Numbered from the stretch's first letter, positions 1 to 10,905 are shown. The stretch: DNA of 64,000 nucleotides from Aphrophora alni (GCA_963513935.1 OY740765.1:69288253-69352252), one strand, 5' to 3'. The notes: generated by a model not told the origin, from the letters alone. Translations and numbers: made by a program.

Positions 1-1920
1 TCTTTCAATCTAAATAATATAACAATGAAGCATATATTTTGTTACATATGATGCGTGAGCATACACTTGATGCATTATTTAAACATCTTTCTATTCCAAT
101 TTGTAAAGTCAAGCAATATTTATTTATAATAAAAAGTTCATAAGAGCATACATAGAACATATATTTTTCTCTGGATTTAAATATGTATGTATATGTTTGA
201 CACAACTTGTCGGGTTGAATTACCAACAATTGTTTTGAAGGTTTGTGGAGACTCTCATGTAACATACTATATCAGTAATCACGGATTACGATTGAGTTAA
301 GTTGACACGTTATAATAAATTAATACATTTAGTACTTTTACTTTATTTCTCATTCTACAATGTAATAGTTTAATGCTAAGTTTGAAGACATTTAGTGAGG
401 TTAATGAGCACTAATCATCAATAATTGTAATCGTTAACCGCCAATTATTAAAAACAATCGTAATCGGTAAGTCCCGAATTGTCTTATCCCTAATTTCAAC
501 GATAACCCTTAAATACTTTAATATATTTCATTTAATTACTTCCTAATCTTTAAACACAGATACAAAAAATTCATGAGTTCTGTCTTTAAAATGAAGATGA
601 TCCAAATCATTTAATTTACTGACCCATCAAATATAATACCAGACAATAATCAATCTACAATCTGAAATCTATAATAATTATCTTCAAATGTCTCTACTTA
701 TACTCTTAGTCTAGAACATAGTCAATAATATTGAATAAATATATCTTTAGAGGCTACCAACACTTTAAATTAGTAAAACTTAAAATTTTCCTACTGCTAT
801 GATATCCAAAATCCATTGATACACACATCACAACCCATTTCTCCTGTATATTCACAACACGCCATCCTTTGTTTCCTCCTTCTTTTCAAATGACCACATA
901 TTCTTTAAAATTATATTTTCTGTCACCGGAAGTTCCAAGCTGATAATTTTTTATTGGTTCTTGAATTCTCACATGATCAATACCAATGTGAGAATAAATG
1001 GACAAAGTTGATTAACTGACGTTCACTTTCGTCCGTTCACTTACATTTTTCGCTAATGTTGCATTCTTTAACTGTTAGCTTCTGGCAAGGTAATTTTAAT
1101 AACTCTAACTATGTACTAACTAATTTTTATTCTTCTTTCTTATACCCTAAATATTGATCCCATAACAGTATTTATTTTTATATTCACAAATGAAGGGAAA
1201 TCTCCAAATAAACTACACCCTAATATGAACAATTCATTGTTATCCAATAACATAAAAAGCAACCATTTTTGTCACATTTTTTCCAAACTTCGCCTTATAT
1301 AAATACACATATTGCTGTATATTAGATGAAAAAATATACAAAAATGTATTTAAAACAAAATTACTTCAAAAACTGTCCATGTGTCTTACCTATAATTATT
1401 CTAGTTTCACAGGAACAATTAACCCTACATAAATTTCTGTATTGAAACAACATAAAAATAGTGAGTAAATTTCATGAAATAAGTGCAGTGTCTATGATTT
1501 TTTTTGTCACTGTACACTTCATAAATATTAGTAGCCTAGCCTATCGCACATGAATTGAAATTAACGATGCTGCATTTTAAAATGCATATGAAATTCTTTA
1601 AATTCCAAATTAATTTGTAATATTAATATTTTTTCTAATGGGCAACAATATTTATAAACCTAATTTTTAAAATAAAATTTTTAAAATTAGAAATCAAAAA
1701 TTACTTCAGGATGTGGATATCTGTTAGCGAAAATTATTTGGTATATAAAATTTATCGGCAGATTTTGAATATGAATAATCATAGTAATGTACACAGATAT
1801 AACATAATATTATAATATAGAAACCGATATAATAGAAACCAAAATTATTTATACTAATTTTAATTAGTCTTATCATTGCAAATTCATATTCTTCCTCTTA
1901 TATTACAAATTATTTGATAA
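1..1920. other. AT-rich non-coding DNA
   Basis: No convincing gene was found. The open frames are short, start at non-ATG codons and match no family I recognise. The stretch is intron or intergenic DNA. Confidence 0.5.
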
Positions 1921-1922
1921 CT

Positions 1923-2045
1923 AAAATGACATCCCTTTTTATCCAACTTTCACAAGAGAGGAGAATACAAAATGACACTTCGCTGCCTGGACCAGTTTGA
2001 AAAACCTCTCCATTCTTGTGAAAGTTGGATAAAAACTGTCATTTT
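1923..2045. repeat. Long imperfect hairpin (foldback)
   Basis: The left arm at 1923-1957 is nearly the reverse complement of the right arm at 2014-2045, with roughly 30 pairs and one 2-nt bulge. Between the arms is a loop of about 55 nt. Both arms share the core TATCCAACTTTCACAAGA or its complement. No open frame uses it. It could be a tiny foldback MITE or a pre-miRNA-like hairpin. The sequence shows only the fold. Confidence 0.6.
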
Positions 2046-2270
2046 AATTAGCCTCATTGTCCCTGTCCAAATGACTTGACTTTGATTTAAAACACATGAA
2101 AGAGATTTAACATAAAGCAATACCACTCTACAACTAAGTATACCTTGCCACAAGGTTTCTTCAAAGTCTTATAATAAGATGCAACATTTATTTAAATAGG
2201 AAAGAAATCAACCAGTAGAATTCCTTTACTTTGTAAACGATCTTGTTAGTTGACATTGTCATCTTGAATA

Positions 2271-2446
2271 GGGATGGGCAAACCCTCAAAATTTTGACGA
2301 GCCCTCAATTTTTCAATCCCGGCTCGAATGTTCGAGCCCAGCTCAAATGTTCGAGCCCTGCTCAAATGTTCAAGCTCGGCTTGAATGTTCGAGTTCGGCT
2401 CAATTTTCCGAGCTCGACACAATTTTCCGAGCCGACTCATTTTTAC
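2271..2446. repeat. Array of short tandem palindromes
   Basis: About six units with a period near 19 bp run from 2330 to 2446. The best unit, GGCTCGAATGTTCGAGCC, is a palindrome with a 2-nt centre, and later units drift (GCTCAAATGTTCGAGCC, GCTCAATTTTCCGAGCTC). Because units are palindromic, both strands stay open for about 96 codons, but neither looks like a protein. The preceding AGGGATGGGCAA resembles hAT termini; no matching opposite end was found. Confidence 0.65.
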
Positions 2447-3374
2447 AAACTTGGGACAGTTTATGAAGTAGTTCTTGCTTTTACAAGCCTGGCTAGGTTT
2501 CTGAACAAGGCGCAAACTGATGGAATAATACTGCAATAAACACGATAAAATGTGAACTAAAAAAATAAGAAAAAACCGTCAACATGATATCGAAAACAGA
2601 CAGAATTGATATCGGAAATGAAACAAAACACACGGATATATTTATTTTTAGTCGCCTTTCTCATGAAAGAAAAACAAGTTTTCATTAACATGTGTTGTGA
2701 GTTATTAAGGTTAAACAGGAAGTTACCATCAGAAAGGAAGGAAGCTACCTTAGTGGTGCCCCCACTTCTTAGATTCAAATGTGTCGACTAAATGTCAACG
2801 CGTATCACTGAAGACATAGAGAAAGCAAAATTTTTCTGTTTTATAATAGATGTATAACAACAGCCAAATAAGAAAATCCGATTTCAAAATTATAATTGTA
2901 GAAAAATTTAATTTATAAGCATTATGTTAAATTTCAAGAAAACAGAAATTAATAATTCACGTTGTTTATCCAGTAGGCTAGTACATGTCATTAATTAATA
3001 TTGTAGAATTGGTTACCGCGGGGCCTTTTATAAAACCTAAAAAAATATATCACGGAGGGTGTATTAAATAATAGAACCTTACATTATTGTTAGAAAGGAC
3101 ACAATAAAAAAAGTGTTATCATCCAGAAAGCGATTAGCTCAGTTAAAGCAGCGATTATGGGGGGGGGGGGAGATGAGGAGAGATAATAATTATTGGCAGG
3201 AAATTAACATTACTCTAAGGAATATAAACACTAAGTAGAAAGCTTTACTTAAGAAAATAAGATTGAATTATTAAGTTATATTTGTAACTTAGTATTTTTA
3301 TATTTCATTACAAACATATCATTCGGAGTCTGGGAGTGGTGATTTATCTGTTTGGTTAACCCTCCGAGTGTCGG

Positions 3375-3431
3375 TCGTCGCTATAGCGACGATTGTGCGG
3401 TAAGATGCGTGCTAGTAGTCGCTGCAGCGAC
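3375..3431. repeat. Paired subterminal palindromes
   Basis: Two perfect palindromes lie just inside the left end: an 18-mer at 3375-3392 with core GTCGCTATAGCGAC, and GTCGCTGCAGCGAC at 3418-3431. Each is followed by the same GA(T/C)TGTGCG tail, so they are direct copies of a longer unit. Subterminal repeats in piggyBac elements often bind transposase; that role is inferred here. Confidence 0.8.
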
Positions 3432-3666
3432 GACTGTGCGCGACATCACAAAACTACAGTTTTTCGAGCTCAACTTTTGCTAAACTTACTATATGAGGTA
3501 TCGATCAATTCTACAGAAAACGGTGCATCTTTCGGTATATAGCTTTAGTATTTTCGGCAACAGATGGTATAATAATCTCTCAGTTACTTCTCAGCTGTTC
3601 GGTGTTTGAACTAACCTAAGTGGACTTTGTTTTGTTTACGTGTTTAGTGATTGTTTGTTATTGAAA

Positions 3667-4149
3667 ATGGATGGAAATTTATGCCGTGATAGTGAAATTG
3701 ACCGACTTATTGATGAAGAAGTAAGTGATATTGATAGTTTTGTTGTAGAAGAAGGTAGTGATTTAGAAAGTGACAGTGATATTGAGGATGGAGTTGAAAG
3801 TGATTATTCGTTGCCTGATTTTTCCTCGGGTAGCGATGATAATTACGAACCTAATTTAGATGAATTAGAAACATCAGATAAGGAAGATTTACAAAGTAAT
3901 AGGCCTGATTCACCTAAAAATAATAACAATTTTGTAGGCCTAAATACTCCACAACTTCCAGTTGCTAATCCTTGGGTTCGAGTGTACCCGCCTGAGCCTG
4001 AAAGAGATGTAGGCCAACTTTTTGAAGTAAGGAATTGTGTGTATATATTTTTTATTCTTTTTTTGTGTGTATATATTGCCTATATAAGTAAATATTTTCT
4101 GAAACTACATAAAATTTGGAACAAAATGGCTATTCTGGAATTTTTATAA
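3667..4149 (+). pseudogene. piggyBac transposase, N-terminal fragment only
   Basis: The frame begins at the ATG at 3667 in a good context (AAAATGG) and runs 160 codons. Residues 1 to about 85 are very rich in Asp, Glu and Ser (for example DSDIEDGVESDYS), as in the disordered N-termini of piggyBac-family transposases. A PPEPERDVG segment follows. At about 4026 the coding-like sequence meets GAAGTAAGG, a plausible 5' splice site. Beyond it the translation turns hydrophobic and AT-driven, so the true exon probably ended there. The DDD catalytic core and C-terminal zinc ribbon are absent. The flanking TIRs support the assignment. Confidence 0.6.
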
Positions 4150-4429
4150 CATAGGTGTAGGTATGTTTTCTGATAGTGGTCAAATTTGAAAAATAAGAAT
4201 TTTGAAACATTTTCTAATTTTGGGTGAGAACACTCAAAATTTCCAGCAAAGATATGTAATTTTTATTTATTGCACAATAATCCCTATACTTTTCTGAATA
4301 ATTTCATGCATCATTTATATGTCTAGGCCTAAAACTGAATTTTTGGTGAATTTTTAACCGAAATGATGCGTTTTAGCCAAAAACAGTGCGGCATTTTAGA
4401 TTTTACAACAGACACTGGGAGGGTTAAGT

Positions 4430-4785
4430 AAAAGAAAATCAGTCTGGTAAAAAATAAAAATCTTAAACAAAACAAAACTTGTGCCTTACTAAGGAGAAAA
4501 AAAAATACGTTTTTCGTGAATATGTTAAACTACTGAGTATGAATTGTGGTATATATTTTATACAAAATAAAGATATAATTCAAAATATCGTATATGAGTA
4601 AAATTATTGATTAAGAATAGAGGAAAGTTTGCTACGTAATGAACGAAACTATCCTGAAAATACTGTGGTTAAAAGACACACGTGACAAAAACGTGAATAG
4701 AGTGGTTTTGTTGTGAAAAAGTGATAATTGTCTCGTTAGCTAATTACAAAAAAAAATTGTAAGGAGTAAGGATATACTTTATTTA
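4430..4785. other. AT-rich non-coding DNA
   Basis: Nothing recognisable between the deleted piggyBac copy and the next repeat. Confidence 0.5.
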
Positions 4786-4786
4786 T

Positions 4787-5030
4787 AGTAGGACAAAGTT
4801 TTAACTTCAAGCAATATTCAGATGTGTATTTGACGAGTTTGTATATACAAGGGGTGGGGCAAGTCTAATGGCAGAACTTAGAGAGGGAGAGAAACGCATG
4901 ACTCACTCCTTCTATATCACAACAGTTGCATCTGATCTTTGTATTATAGCTAGTCAAAATAGTTTTGGTCTTTTGTTACATTCTAGGTTTGTTTATAATG
5001 CCTCAACGCAGATCAATTAATCGACTAGGA
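4787..5030 (+). repeat. Dispersed repeat, copy 1 (5' end of a transposon)
   Basis: This stretch is matched in reverse complement by 30541-30815. Shared landmarks include ATTAGACTTGCCCCAC, ACAAACTCGTCAAAT and the run around the ATG at 4999. The two copies are clearly related but diverged, so the family is old. It appears to be the 5' untranslated region of the element encoding the decayed transposase that follows. Confidence 0.7.
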
Positions 5031-5470
5031 CAGGGAGTATCATTACAAAGTCAAAGTAAATACATTATTGTAAATGTCTTTAAAAAGATTGTAGAAGAAA
5101 ATCTCAAAGAATAATATTAAACACAGAGTTGCTGACTTATGTAGAATACCATTAATACAGTAAAAAAATGGTAATTGTAGTTACCATTATGTATAGTAAA
5201 AAAAAGTAATAACAGAATTCAACAAATGTGAACAAAATGAGACTTTTTCAACACCTGGAAAAACCCAAAAACGGTTAATTAAAAAAATAAATATTGATAA
5301 CTTTCAGAAAAGCGTGTTACAAAATATAGTTCATAATTTCCATTAAAAAAATATAACAAACTATCGAGTTCAAAATCACTAATGTCATTTTTAAAAACCA
5401 AACACCTAGAACTTGAATTTAATTTCACGACTGAAACCTTGCGCAAAATTCTGCTTGTTACTGTCTATCT
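4999..5470 (+). pseudogene. Decayed transposase-like gene (N-terminal HTH region)
   Basis: Translation from the ATG at 4999 starts MPQRRSINRLGQG and continues through KYIIVNVFKKIVEEN. After frameshifts and stops come RVADLCRIPLIQ, FSTPGKTQKRLIKK, FQKSVLQNIVHNF and LMSFLKTKHLELEF with TTETLRKIL. This order (helix-turn-helix, basic FSTPGK linker, second helical domain) is familiar from IS630/Tc1-like transposase genes that are abundant in arthropod genomes. No DDE catalytic domain follows before about 5700. The family call is from memory of motif order and is moderate. At least four disruptions make it non-functional. Confidence 0.45.
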
Positions 5471-5797
5471 AGATAACCTAGCCACAAACAGGGATACGAG
5501 ATGATTAAATTGATTTATACTGAAGTTCTATTGATTGCTGCTAGGATTTTATTACTGACATTGAATATTTAAGACATTAGTATGAATTCTGAAAATAGGA
5601 CTAAGAAAAATATTTTCAAATTAGGAAACAGTGTTTCAACCTAGTATAACAAAATGCATTGTGTAAAACCTTTGACAGATGAGAACAACTATTAATCAAA
5701 GTTAATCAAACTTAAATTATAAATTACGTACGTACATATTACATTTAGATATAGGAAGTGTTGAACGAAGTTGAGATGTGTCCGCTTCTTGTCTTAC

Positions 5798-5853
5798 CAC
5801 TTTCATTGCCTGCCGTCGGTTACTTGAAATATCCAGTTCCTCCTCCCCAATTC
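5798..5853 (-). CDS. Possible fourth exon of the ATF2-like gene
   Basis: On the minus strand a pyrimidine-rich tract ending TGATTCAG precedes 5853, and GTAAGA follows 5798, giving a strong acceptor and donor. The 56-bp interval is open. If joined to the exon ending at 20631 (phase 1), it reads G-IGEEELDISSNRRQAMKV and ends in phase 0. Splice phase therefore fits, but I do not recognise the peptide as conserved in ATF2. It could be an exon of another gene or chance. If real, the gypsy element lies inside this intron. Confidence 0.35.
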
Positions 5854-5859
5854 CTGAAT

Positions 5860-6563
5860 CATGACAAAATTAAATAAAATCAAAATGCACTTATTTTTAA
5901 ATAGATATATAAAGTGAAAAATAAGTCCTGTTACCCCTAACTAATTTTTCAAAACTTAGAGATAGTAACTTAATACCTTAATAATACTTCATGGTTAAGT
6001 TATTCTAAATTTTATGAAGATTTTCAAAAAATTTTCCCATTTTGAGGGTGAGGGGGAACTTAACAATTTTACGTGGTGACACTTACTTTGTGACACCTTA
6101 CTTTAAAGAACAACAGTGGCAGAATCAAAACTACTCTACGATAACCCTATTGAAAATGAAAGTCACACAGTAAATAAAGACATACGGTGATGGAGAGAAT
6201 GACAATGCACAACAGTTAGTTACCAATATACCATGGTATGTCGCCCATGCTCTCTTCAGTAACCCTCAGGGGATTACATATAGTGAGTACAAGTTTGCCA
6301 ATCTGGAGGGATCGTAGCTGGATTTATACCTTTTTTAATGTTATCTTGGATTATATACTTCTCTTTCATCTTTCTTATTAGGTCTCTCTTGAGAAGTTCT
6401 AGTTCTCTTCTGGTCCTGATGCTAATATAAAATTCAAGGATTAGGGGTCTTTACTTGATGCTCTTTTCTTCCTCTTTTTTCACAAGTCGATGAGTACTGA
6501 GAGATTTTTGGCTTTAAACAACAAGGAAAAAATTCTCTATTCAGCATATAAATAAATTTTCTT

Positions 6564-6567
<4 letters not shown>
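5860..6567. other. AT-rich DNA of unknown content
   Basis: No gene was recognised. The stretch leads into the poly(A) run at 6568, so its distal part may be the body of an old retroposed sequence, but I cannot name it. Confidence 0.3.

Positions 6568-6606
<39 letters not shown>
6568..6606 (+). repeat. Poly(A) run of 39
   Basis: A pure A run is preceded 12-20 nt upstream by AAATAAAT. This layout fits a retroposon 3' end (LINE, SINE or processed transcript), but the upstream sequence was not identified. A simple A microsatellite is equally possible. Confidence 0.5.
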
Positions 6607-6607
<1 letters not shown>

Positions 6608-6891
6608 ATGTTAATAGTGTAAAGCTAAACCATATAAAAAAAGAGGATAGCGAATAGTTGATGAAAGTAAATTCAGCCATAAATTATCTATAAACATACA
6701 TAATCTATATATGGCTATTTATCAGCCATAAGCAAATAAAGTTTATTATCTATATTATCGTAAATAAATAAAACAATTGTTGATAATTTGTATTCTAGTT
6801 TTAATTTTCCAACTTTATAATGTGTTATTTTGATGAAAATAAAAATTGATCAAAATTTTGTAAATCCAATATCTATGTCTATACTCAATAT

Positions 6892-8933
6892 TGTAGCATT
6901 CAAAAACACATTCGTAAATATACATTCAACTTGCTTAGCCTTGACAGATGCTGGCACCTGGCGGCCCTCTCCAAAACCAAGCATCGCCTGACACCTGAAT
7001 ACAAAGTACAATTCGCCGGTCAAGCTAGCTTCCCTACTACCCGTCCACAGTCTAGATGTGATAACAACATGGTCTACATTCTGCATTACTCCGTTAACAA
7101 AAGTTCTTTCTTTCTCAAATTTTACAAGTCTTATACTACATCATGCTAATTTACAGTTTGTGCGCCTTAGTTTAAACAATCTCGTTCTAAAATGTAAAAT
7201 AAATCATCATTTTTCTCGGTACAAGCTCACGTGAACTGCGACAGGATTAACCAGGTACTTCAACCTTACAGATTTTGTCATATTATAAATTTTGTTAATT
7301 TTTTTTAAATAATTTGTTAAATATCATGTATTCTTTAGAATATGTATTTCATGTTTTATTTAATATTCTATTTTCTTTTGAAACTAAATTATTATAAAAA
7401 AATTTTCTTTTCTTAAAACATCATTTACAAAACCTTGTAAAGACACATTTTAAGTTTTGAACAATTTTGTGAAATAAGTGCAAACTAATGTTGAACATTG
7501 AATGATCAGCATATCTTATTGAACATGTCAAATATAAAACAATTAGAGAAATTTCTTCTAAATCAGAAAATTTCGTTTTATAGACTTTTGAAGAATCTTA
7601 CAAGTCTTATACAAGCTTTCTTTTAAACAAAACTATATATATATAAATAAATTTATAATCATCTAAGAAGCTTTTAATTACAATCTTAACGAATTTCTGT
7701 GATGCAATTAATTTACTTTAATTTTGACAAATAACCAGATATTTTCTTCAATAAAGAACATTAATGCTACAACATGTCTGATTTTGCACAGACGTTTAAA
7801 AAAAAAACGTGTTTTTTGTTTGCCATAGCTAATATGCTGGTAGAAGAAATAGGAGAAATAGAGAAATTCTTGTCTCACATTGCGCAAACCAGCGAAACAT
7901 CCTAACAAGTTTCGTCCTGTTGGCAAAACACGTTTTTTGTATAACATAACTTCAGATTTTCAAGTGCATAAAAGTGATGTCCCTTTTTACAGCTGACTTT
8001 ACAGAACTTTAACTAACTCATATTGTATATGTGCCTAAATTTACTTCCGCAAATATGTGTTCCTTAAAACTATTTTCTAGATGTAGACTTGTGTAATTAT
8101 TTATAAATTATATAACAATTTCTTGGGTGGAGCCTGCATGCAATTTTCGGTCCTAACAACCTCCAAGAGGTTAGTTTCTAAATTAAAATAATTGACGTCA
8201 ATTAACAAAATTTTCAAACTTCTAAATTCTTTTCTTTTTTTAAATATATAAATTTATTGGCCAATATAGTTTTTAAGAAATTTTCAAACCAATTATATTA
8301 TGTAACTTTAGTTTAGTGATAAACATCTTAACTGTAGATATGATCTTTTTTGAACTTAAAATATCAAGCTCGTTTATATTTTGTTAAATTCTGTAACTGT
8401 TTAAAAAGAAACTATCATCTTATAAACTAAAAAGGGGGGGATAAGTTTTTTGAATCTTTTGATTAATTTTTTTTTAAATTATTATACTTTTACATTAAGG
8501 GCGTATAATTTTTTTTTTTTGATTAATTATAATTCTGTGAATTATTAAGCTGTGCTCATTGTTTTTTTTTTATTGTTAAATTTTTGTAACTATAAATATA
8601 TATATATACTAAAAGGGGGGATAAATTTTTAGAATCTGTTGATTAATTTTTTTTTTTTATCTAAATTATTATATGTTACAATTAAGGGCTTATAACTTTT
8701 ACAATTTATGATCTTGTTAATCATAAGTTTTTTTTTTTTTTTTTACTGATGATTTGTGTCAGGATGTCTTTTGTTGTAAATGACAAAGTCTGAACCGTCG
8801 AAATTTCTTTCTGTTTTCAATAAACTTGAGCCTTGTTAATTATTAAACTTGTCTTTGTCTTTTTTTATCTTTCTTTTCAAACATTGTTACCATTTTGGTT
8901 CCGCCTTTATTAAATTTAAGTCCCCTGGTAACA
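6892..8933 (+). repeat. 5' LTR of the gypsy element
   Basis: The LTR is 2042 bp, starts TGTAGCATT and ends GGTAACA, and is unusually long for an insect gypsy element. An AATAAA polyadenylation signal lies at 8819-8824, followed by T/GT-rich sequence, so the R/U5 border is near the 3' end and most of the LTR is probably U3. The short open frames inside it (for example 6931-7149) resemble no protein and are treated as chance. Confidence 0.95.
8426..8750 (+). repeat. Diverged tandem duplication inside the LTR
   Basis: Two copies with a period of about 182 bp start at 8426 and 8608. Each opens with ACTAAAAGGGGGGATAA-like sequence, then a T run and an ATTAAGGGC(G/T)TATAA block. The same pair is at 16642 and 16824 in the 3' LTR. 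The G-rich motif resembles a polypurine tract. The role is unknown; duplicated promoter or enhancer units are one possibility. Confidence 0.7.
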
Positions 8934-8939
8934 TGTTTC

Positions 8940-8951
8940 TGGTAGCAGAGC
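8940..8951 (+). other. Primer binding site, initiator tRNA-Met
   Basis: TGGTAGCAGAGC lies 6 nt after the 5' LTR and is the exact complement of the 3' end of animal initiator methionine tRNA including CCA. Yeast Ty3 also uses initiator tRNA-Met. Reverse transcription would start here. Confidence 0.85.
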
Positions 8952-9621
8952 GTGGTTAATTTTAAATTCTGGAACCCTAGTTAATTTTCAAAATTTTGCA
9001 TTGGAACTATCTAAATTTAAATTCAAAATTTTCTTTGTTAAACAAGGCTCATTTTTATGTTTTGCAGCTTTTTCAAATACTGCACAACTGTTGCTGATGA
9101 AATTTTTTTATTTAGTTTAAATATTTAAATCTCTATAAATCTATAGTCTCTTTTTTATTATTTATTTATTTTATAAACACTTACACAAAAACTTCTAAAC
9201 CAATTTCGATAAAATTTTTTTTTTATTATTATTTTGTCTGCTTAAATATTTTTTTTTTTTTTTTTTTTTATATATATATATTTACATACACTGCACACTA
9301 GTCATTCACTGAATTTGATCCAGACAGCGGGCTCATTCGGGAATCCAAAAAAATTTAAATAAATAATAAAATCCAAAAATAGTTAAAAAACAAAAAAAAA
9401 ACAAAAAAATTCAAAAATTTCCTTCAAAATTTTCTCGAGTTTTCTTTCGCTTGTCTGCATCAATTCATACTTACACACACACATATATACACAACAACTA
9501 CACTACATATAATTCTTGAGTCTTTCTCTGGCTCTTTCTTTTTTTGCATCATCTTAAAAGAAATTTTTTTATTTAAATTACTTGGTTTATTTTTTTTTAA
9601 TAATTATCAGCAACGGTTAAG
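8952..9621 (+). other. gypsy 5' leader, untranslated
   Basis: About 670 nt of AT-rich leader between the primer site and the gag start, with long T and A runs and a TATATATATA stretch near 9270. There is no coding signal. Packaging signals would be expected here, but none can be pointed to. Confidence 0.6.
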
Positions 9622-10905
9622 ATGGCAGTGGATTTGCTGCGATTAGTGGACTCGTTAAAAAATACCGAGCTTGCTTTTGAGGTAGTAGCTAGAGGTGGTG
9701 AAAAAGACATTGTAGCTAAAATGCGAACCTCTCTTAGGTCCCTTCTGCAGAACAGCGTCGAGCCCGAAATGGGAAACTTCACCGAAGACATCCTCTTGCA
9801 ACAGATAGCGTTAGCCCGGAACTCCTTGTTTGTCTTGCAAGACGACCTGGAGAACCTCGATTCCGAAAGAGGAATCAAAATGATTCGTGTTCGTGCGCGC
9901 ATAAACGTCTTCGGAAGACGGCTAGAGTTCCTAAATCGGGTGCATACTGAACAACTAAAAGTAGCAGACAACAATGTGCCACGGGATCTGGCCGAACTAC
10001 ATAACAATTTCGCTACGCTCAAAGAAAAATTTAAAGCCTTTGAGCAAACCGTTGCTCCTCTAAAACTAAACGTAAGCATCCCGCTAACGCCCTCTGGGGG
10101 AACCACTAAAGCCAGCTCTGCAGAGCCATCTCGGTCTAATGGGCCAAATCTCCTTGCGGACACGCCGCAGGCTGACGCTCAGCAAACCACACCTAGCAGT
10201 TCGAAAGGCTGTCAATACATTTCCTTATACGGAAAATTAAGTCATCCTGCCGAACAAATAATTAAGACAATTCCTCAGACAGATGGGTTCGACCTTGACA
10301 AATTATTAAATTTTTTTAAAATTTCTTTAAAAATAGTCAAAACTTACCCGGACGTAGCTTTAAACATTAATAATGTTCTGATGCCCTATGCTCAGGGCCC
10401 TTTAAATTCATGTCTGATTAGACATCAGACATTTAAGACTTTTCACAAAGAGGCCTTAAGTCTCTTCATACCTTCGAAAAGGTTGGCTTCTCTAGTGCAG
10501 GAGTTATTTTATAGGCCCCAGAAGACTAACGAGGCGGTGCACATTTTTGTTAATCAAATTAAAGAGGCTGCAGAAACTTTAAATTTAGATAAGTCCGAAT
10601 TGGAGGTCACGGACGTCATTCTGGAGGGACTGTCTCCGGAAGTCCGCAACTGCCTAGTCTTTGTTGCCAAACCTAAAAACTTTGCAGACTTAGATAGACT
10701 CTGCGCACATGTCAACAATGTAATGTATACTGACAGGCAAAGGGCTCCATTAAAGAGACCCGAAGTTACAAGTCCTGAGTTTAGACCTACGAGACCCGTG
10801 GTCTGTTACAGTTGCGGACAGCCGGGACATAGAAGCCCGGAATGTCGGAACCGGCCTCCAACAAGGCAATATCCTCCAAAAAACGGAGGCAGGTTTGGAG
10901 TCTAG
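9622..10905 (+). CDS. gag: Gag polyprotein of the gypsy element
   Basis: A 427-aa structural protein that would form the cytoplasmic retrotransposon particle and bind its RNA. It begins at an ATG in good context (AAGATGG). Residues 1-150 are helical and charged; about 195-360 form a capsid-like region (including VHIFVNQIKEAAETL and LEGLSPEVRNCL). A CCHC zinc knuckle, CYSCGQPGHRSPEC, lies at residues 395-408. The C-terminus is basic and Pro/Gly rich. The stop at 10903-10905 lies inside a predicted hairpin just after a -1 slippery site, so a fraction of ribosomes would read on into pol. The frame is undamaged. The 188-aa frame on the opposite strand is a shadow. Confidence 0.93.
   Translation: MAVDLLRLVDSLKNTELAFEVVARGGEKDIVAKMRTSLRSLLQNSVEPEMGNFTEDILLQQIALARNSLFVLQDDLENLDSERGIKMIRVRARINVFGRRLEFLNRVHTEQLKVADNNVPRDLAELHNNFATLKEKFKAFEQTVAPLKLNVSIPLTPSGGTTKASSAEPSRSNGPNLLADTPQADAQQTTPSSSKGCQYISLYGKLSHPAEQIIKTIPQTDGFDLDKLLNFFKISLKIVKTYPDVALNINNVLMPYAQGPLNSCLIRHQTFKTFHKEALSLFIPSKRLASLVQELFYRPQKTNEAVHIFVNQIKEAAETLNLDKSELEVTDVILEGLSPEVRNCLVFVAKPKNFADLDRLCAHVNNVMYTDRQRAPLKRPEVTSPEFRPTRPVVCYSCGQPGHRSPECRNRPPTRQYPPKNGGRFGV

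Larger units (their letters stand above)
3356..4427 (+). mobile_element. Internally deleted piggyBac element
   Basis: The element occupies 3360-4423 (1064 bp) between two TTAA target sites at 3356-3359 and 4424-4427. Its ends are terminal inverted repeats: CCCTCCGAGTGTCGGT on the left against CCCTCCCAGTGTCTGT, the complement of the right end (14 of 16 match). TTAA duplication and CCCT-type ends are the piggyBac signature. Inside it keeps only the first coding block of the transposase, so it cannot move by itself. Confidence 0.85.

Noticed and set aside
2243..2539. Overlapping 98- and 96-codon frames on opposite strands
   Set aside because: Both are products of the palindromic tandem array.
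3128..3175. tRNA-like start (GATTAGCTCAGTT) before a G12 run
   Set aside because: Looks like an A box, but there is no anticodon arm, B box or acceptor pairing.
6931..7149. Open frames inside both gypsy LTRs (also 7708-7947 and minus 6850-7086)
   Set aside because: They lie in probable U3, resemble no protein, and recur only because the LTRs are copies of each other.
9597..10163. 188-codon minus-strand frame opposite gag
   Set aside because: Antisense shadow of an intact gag; no motif and no start context.
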